Source: a bacterium (GTDB lineage: Bacteria > Patescibacteriota > Minisyncoccia > UBA6257 > 02-FULL-45-10c). Taken from it: a stretch of DNA of 6,638 nt. The stretch's first letter is position 1. Every line of letters starts with the position of its first letter. The stretch lies in contig JAJYZL010000027.1 in the NCBI GenBank assembly GCA_021799965.1, positions 1 through 6,638 of the forward strand, in the 5' to 3' direction. The translations under genes were made by a program, and so were the position numbers. Positions 5,702-6,638 of the stretch are shown here, one piece after another. Below the pieces are notes generated by a model. It saw nothing but the letters and a program-made list of their open reading frames with translations. It was not told the origin of the DNA and did no database searches.

Positions 5702-6638
5702 ATGAAGAAATTTATATATTTTTTTATTTTAATAGCCAGCGGTCTTGGGTTATATTTGTTTTTCACAACCAATAACAAACTCAATCTGTCTTTATCCGAT
5801 ATTTCCAAAACTGCGGCTCAAGAAAATGTTGTAGCTGAAAAAATTACAGTTGCGCCAACCGATCCCAACGCCGATATCGGCCCGCAACAAAAACTAGCTA
5901 ACCCTCCGGCGATTATTAAGGCGGTGTATTTTACCGGATGGTCTGGCGGTAGCGCAAAAGCAGTTGATAATTTAATCGCCCTAACTAAAAATACTGAAAT
6001 AAATGCAGTAGTTATTGATATAAAAGACTATACCGGAGAAATAAGTTACAAGACAAATATTCCTGAAGTAAATAAATACAGCGACGGAGTAATAAAAATC
6101 GCAAAACCGAATGCTCTGATCAAAAAACTTCACGATAACGGAATTTATGTTATCGGAAGAATGGCTACTTTCCAAGACCAAACATTTTCAAAAGCCAGGC
6201 CCGATTTGGCTCTGCAAAGCATTTCTAAAAACAAAGTTTGGACTGATTACAAAGGAATTTCCTGGATGGACCAATCCTCAAAAGAAGTTTGGGACTATAA
6301 CATCGCTATTGCTAAAGATGCCCTGGATAGGGGATTTGATGAAATTAATTTTGACTACATCAGATTCGCTTCGGATGGAAATATGGCAGATATTCGTTAT
6401 CCATTTTACGATGCAAAAACACAAACTAAGAGACAGGTCATGAACAGTTTTTTCAAATATCTCCGCGAAAGCTTGCCTGAAGCAAAGCTTTCAGCAGATC
6501 TGTTTGGCTATACAACTCTACATACCGATGACTTGGGAATAGGCCAGAATCTAGATGACGCCTTTCCATATTTTGACTATATAGCACCTATGGTTTATCC
6601 ATCCCATTACAATAATGGATTCAATGGACACGCCAATC
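5702..6638 (+). CDS. Putative glycoside hydrolase, DUF4015 family (runs off right edge)
   Basis: The first 312 residues of a membrane-anchored or secreted TIM-barrel protein of the DUF4015 (GHL) family. Residues 4-22 form a signal anchor, and 23-70 a polar spacer. From 71 the barrel strands appear: AVYFTGWSGGS (74-84), NAVVIDIKDYTGEI (101-114), YVIGRMATFQD (149-159), FDEINFDYIRF (212-222), SADLFGY (264-270) and DYIAPMVYPSHY (292-303). Acidic residues at strand ends (D105, D109, D213, E214, D218, D266) are candidate catalytic positions by analogy with other TIM-barrel glycosidases. The substrate is unknown; cell-wall or exopolysaccharide glycan is a guess from its extracellular location. The ATG at 5702 gives a good signal sequence and follows a plausible promoter. 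Composition matches the surface-protein cluster, so the gene looks native. The stop codon lies outside the window. Confidence 0.88.
   Translation, partial: MKKFIYFFILIASGLGLYLFFTTNNKLNLSLSDISKTAAQENVVAEKITVAPTDPNADIGPQQKLANPPAIIKAVYFTGWSGGSAKAVDNLIALTKNTEINAVVIDIKDYTGEISYKTNIPEVNKYSDGVIKIAKPNALIKKLHDNGIYVIGRMATFQDQTFSKARPDLALQSISKNKVWTDYKGISWMDQSSKEVWDYNIAIAKDALDRGFDEINFDYIRFASDGNMADIRYPFYDAKTQTKRQVMNSFFKYLRESLPEAKLSADLFGYTTLHTDDLGIGQNLDDAFPYFDYIAPMVYPSHYNNGFNGHAN

Noticed and set aside
6147..6443. Plus-strand ORF in another frame within the DUF4015 gene
   Set aside because: The DUF4015 frame carries all the family motifs across this region, and this ORF has none.

Overview
The window looks like a piece of an AT-rich genome from the Candidate Phyla Radiation (Patescibacteria), most likely Parcubacteria-like. 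The support is: secreted proteins carrying the 'YAW-x4-GWISF' repeat and the 'AWNEPINTPPNGNV' type of N-terminus, both common in that group; a short gamma-like DnaX; a DUF4015 putative glycoside hydrolase; and an almost complete lack of Shine-Dalgarno sequences. The lineage call rests on remembered family features, not on a search.

Layout. Positions 1-206 (minus) hold the N-terminus of the ribosome-associated GTPase TypA/BipA. A 133-base divergent promoter region follows. Then comes a plus-strand cluster of three predicted exported or membrane-anchored proteins (340-1193, 1219-1830, 1841-3487), closed by a strong terminator at 3497-3535. The first of these genes is split into two overlapping frames exactly at a run of seven G. 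The cluster's only visible promoter has a run of eight G between its -35 and -10 elements. The terminator also serves a convergent minus-strand gene (3534-4283) for an outer-membrane-type beta-barrel protein. That gene stands out by higher GC, a consensus promoter and the only strong ribosome binding site here. Beyond it are dnaX (minus, 4451-5554) and a plus-strand DUF4015 envelope protein that runs off the right edge (5702-6638).

How they fit together. typA and dnaX are housekeeping genes. The 340-3487 cluster appears to build cell-surface material: a MopE-motif protein, a membrane-anchored protein with a Thr/Pro/Ala linker, and a large repeat and Cys-rich surface protein. The most interesting reading is that this surface operon is phase variable at two levels. 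The G8 tract would tune transcription through promoter spacing, and the G7 tract would switch the first reading frame. Programmed -1 frameshifting at G_GGG_GGC, or a homopolymer error in the assembly, are the main alternatives for the second tract. The beta-barrel gene is a second puzzle, because CPR cells are generally thought to lack a classical outer membrane; transfer from another bacterium (Bacteroidota-like signal peptide) or a chimeric contig should be considered.
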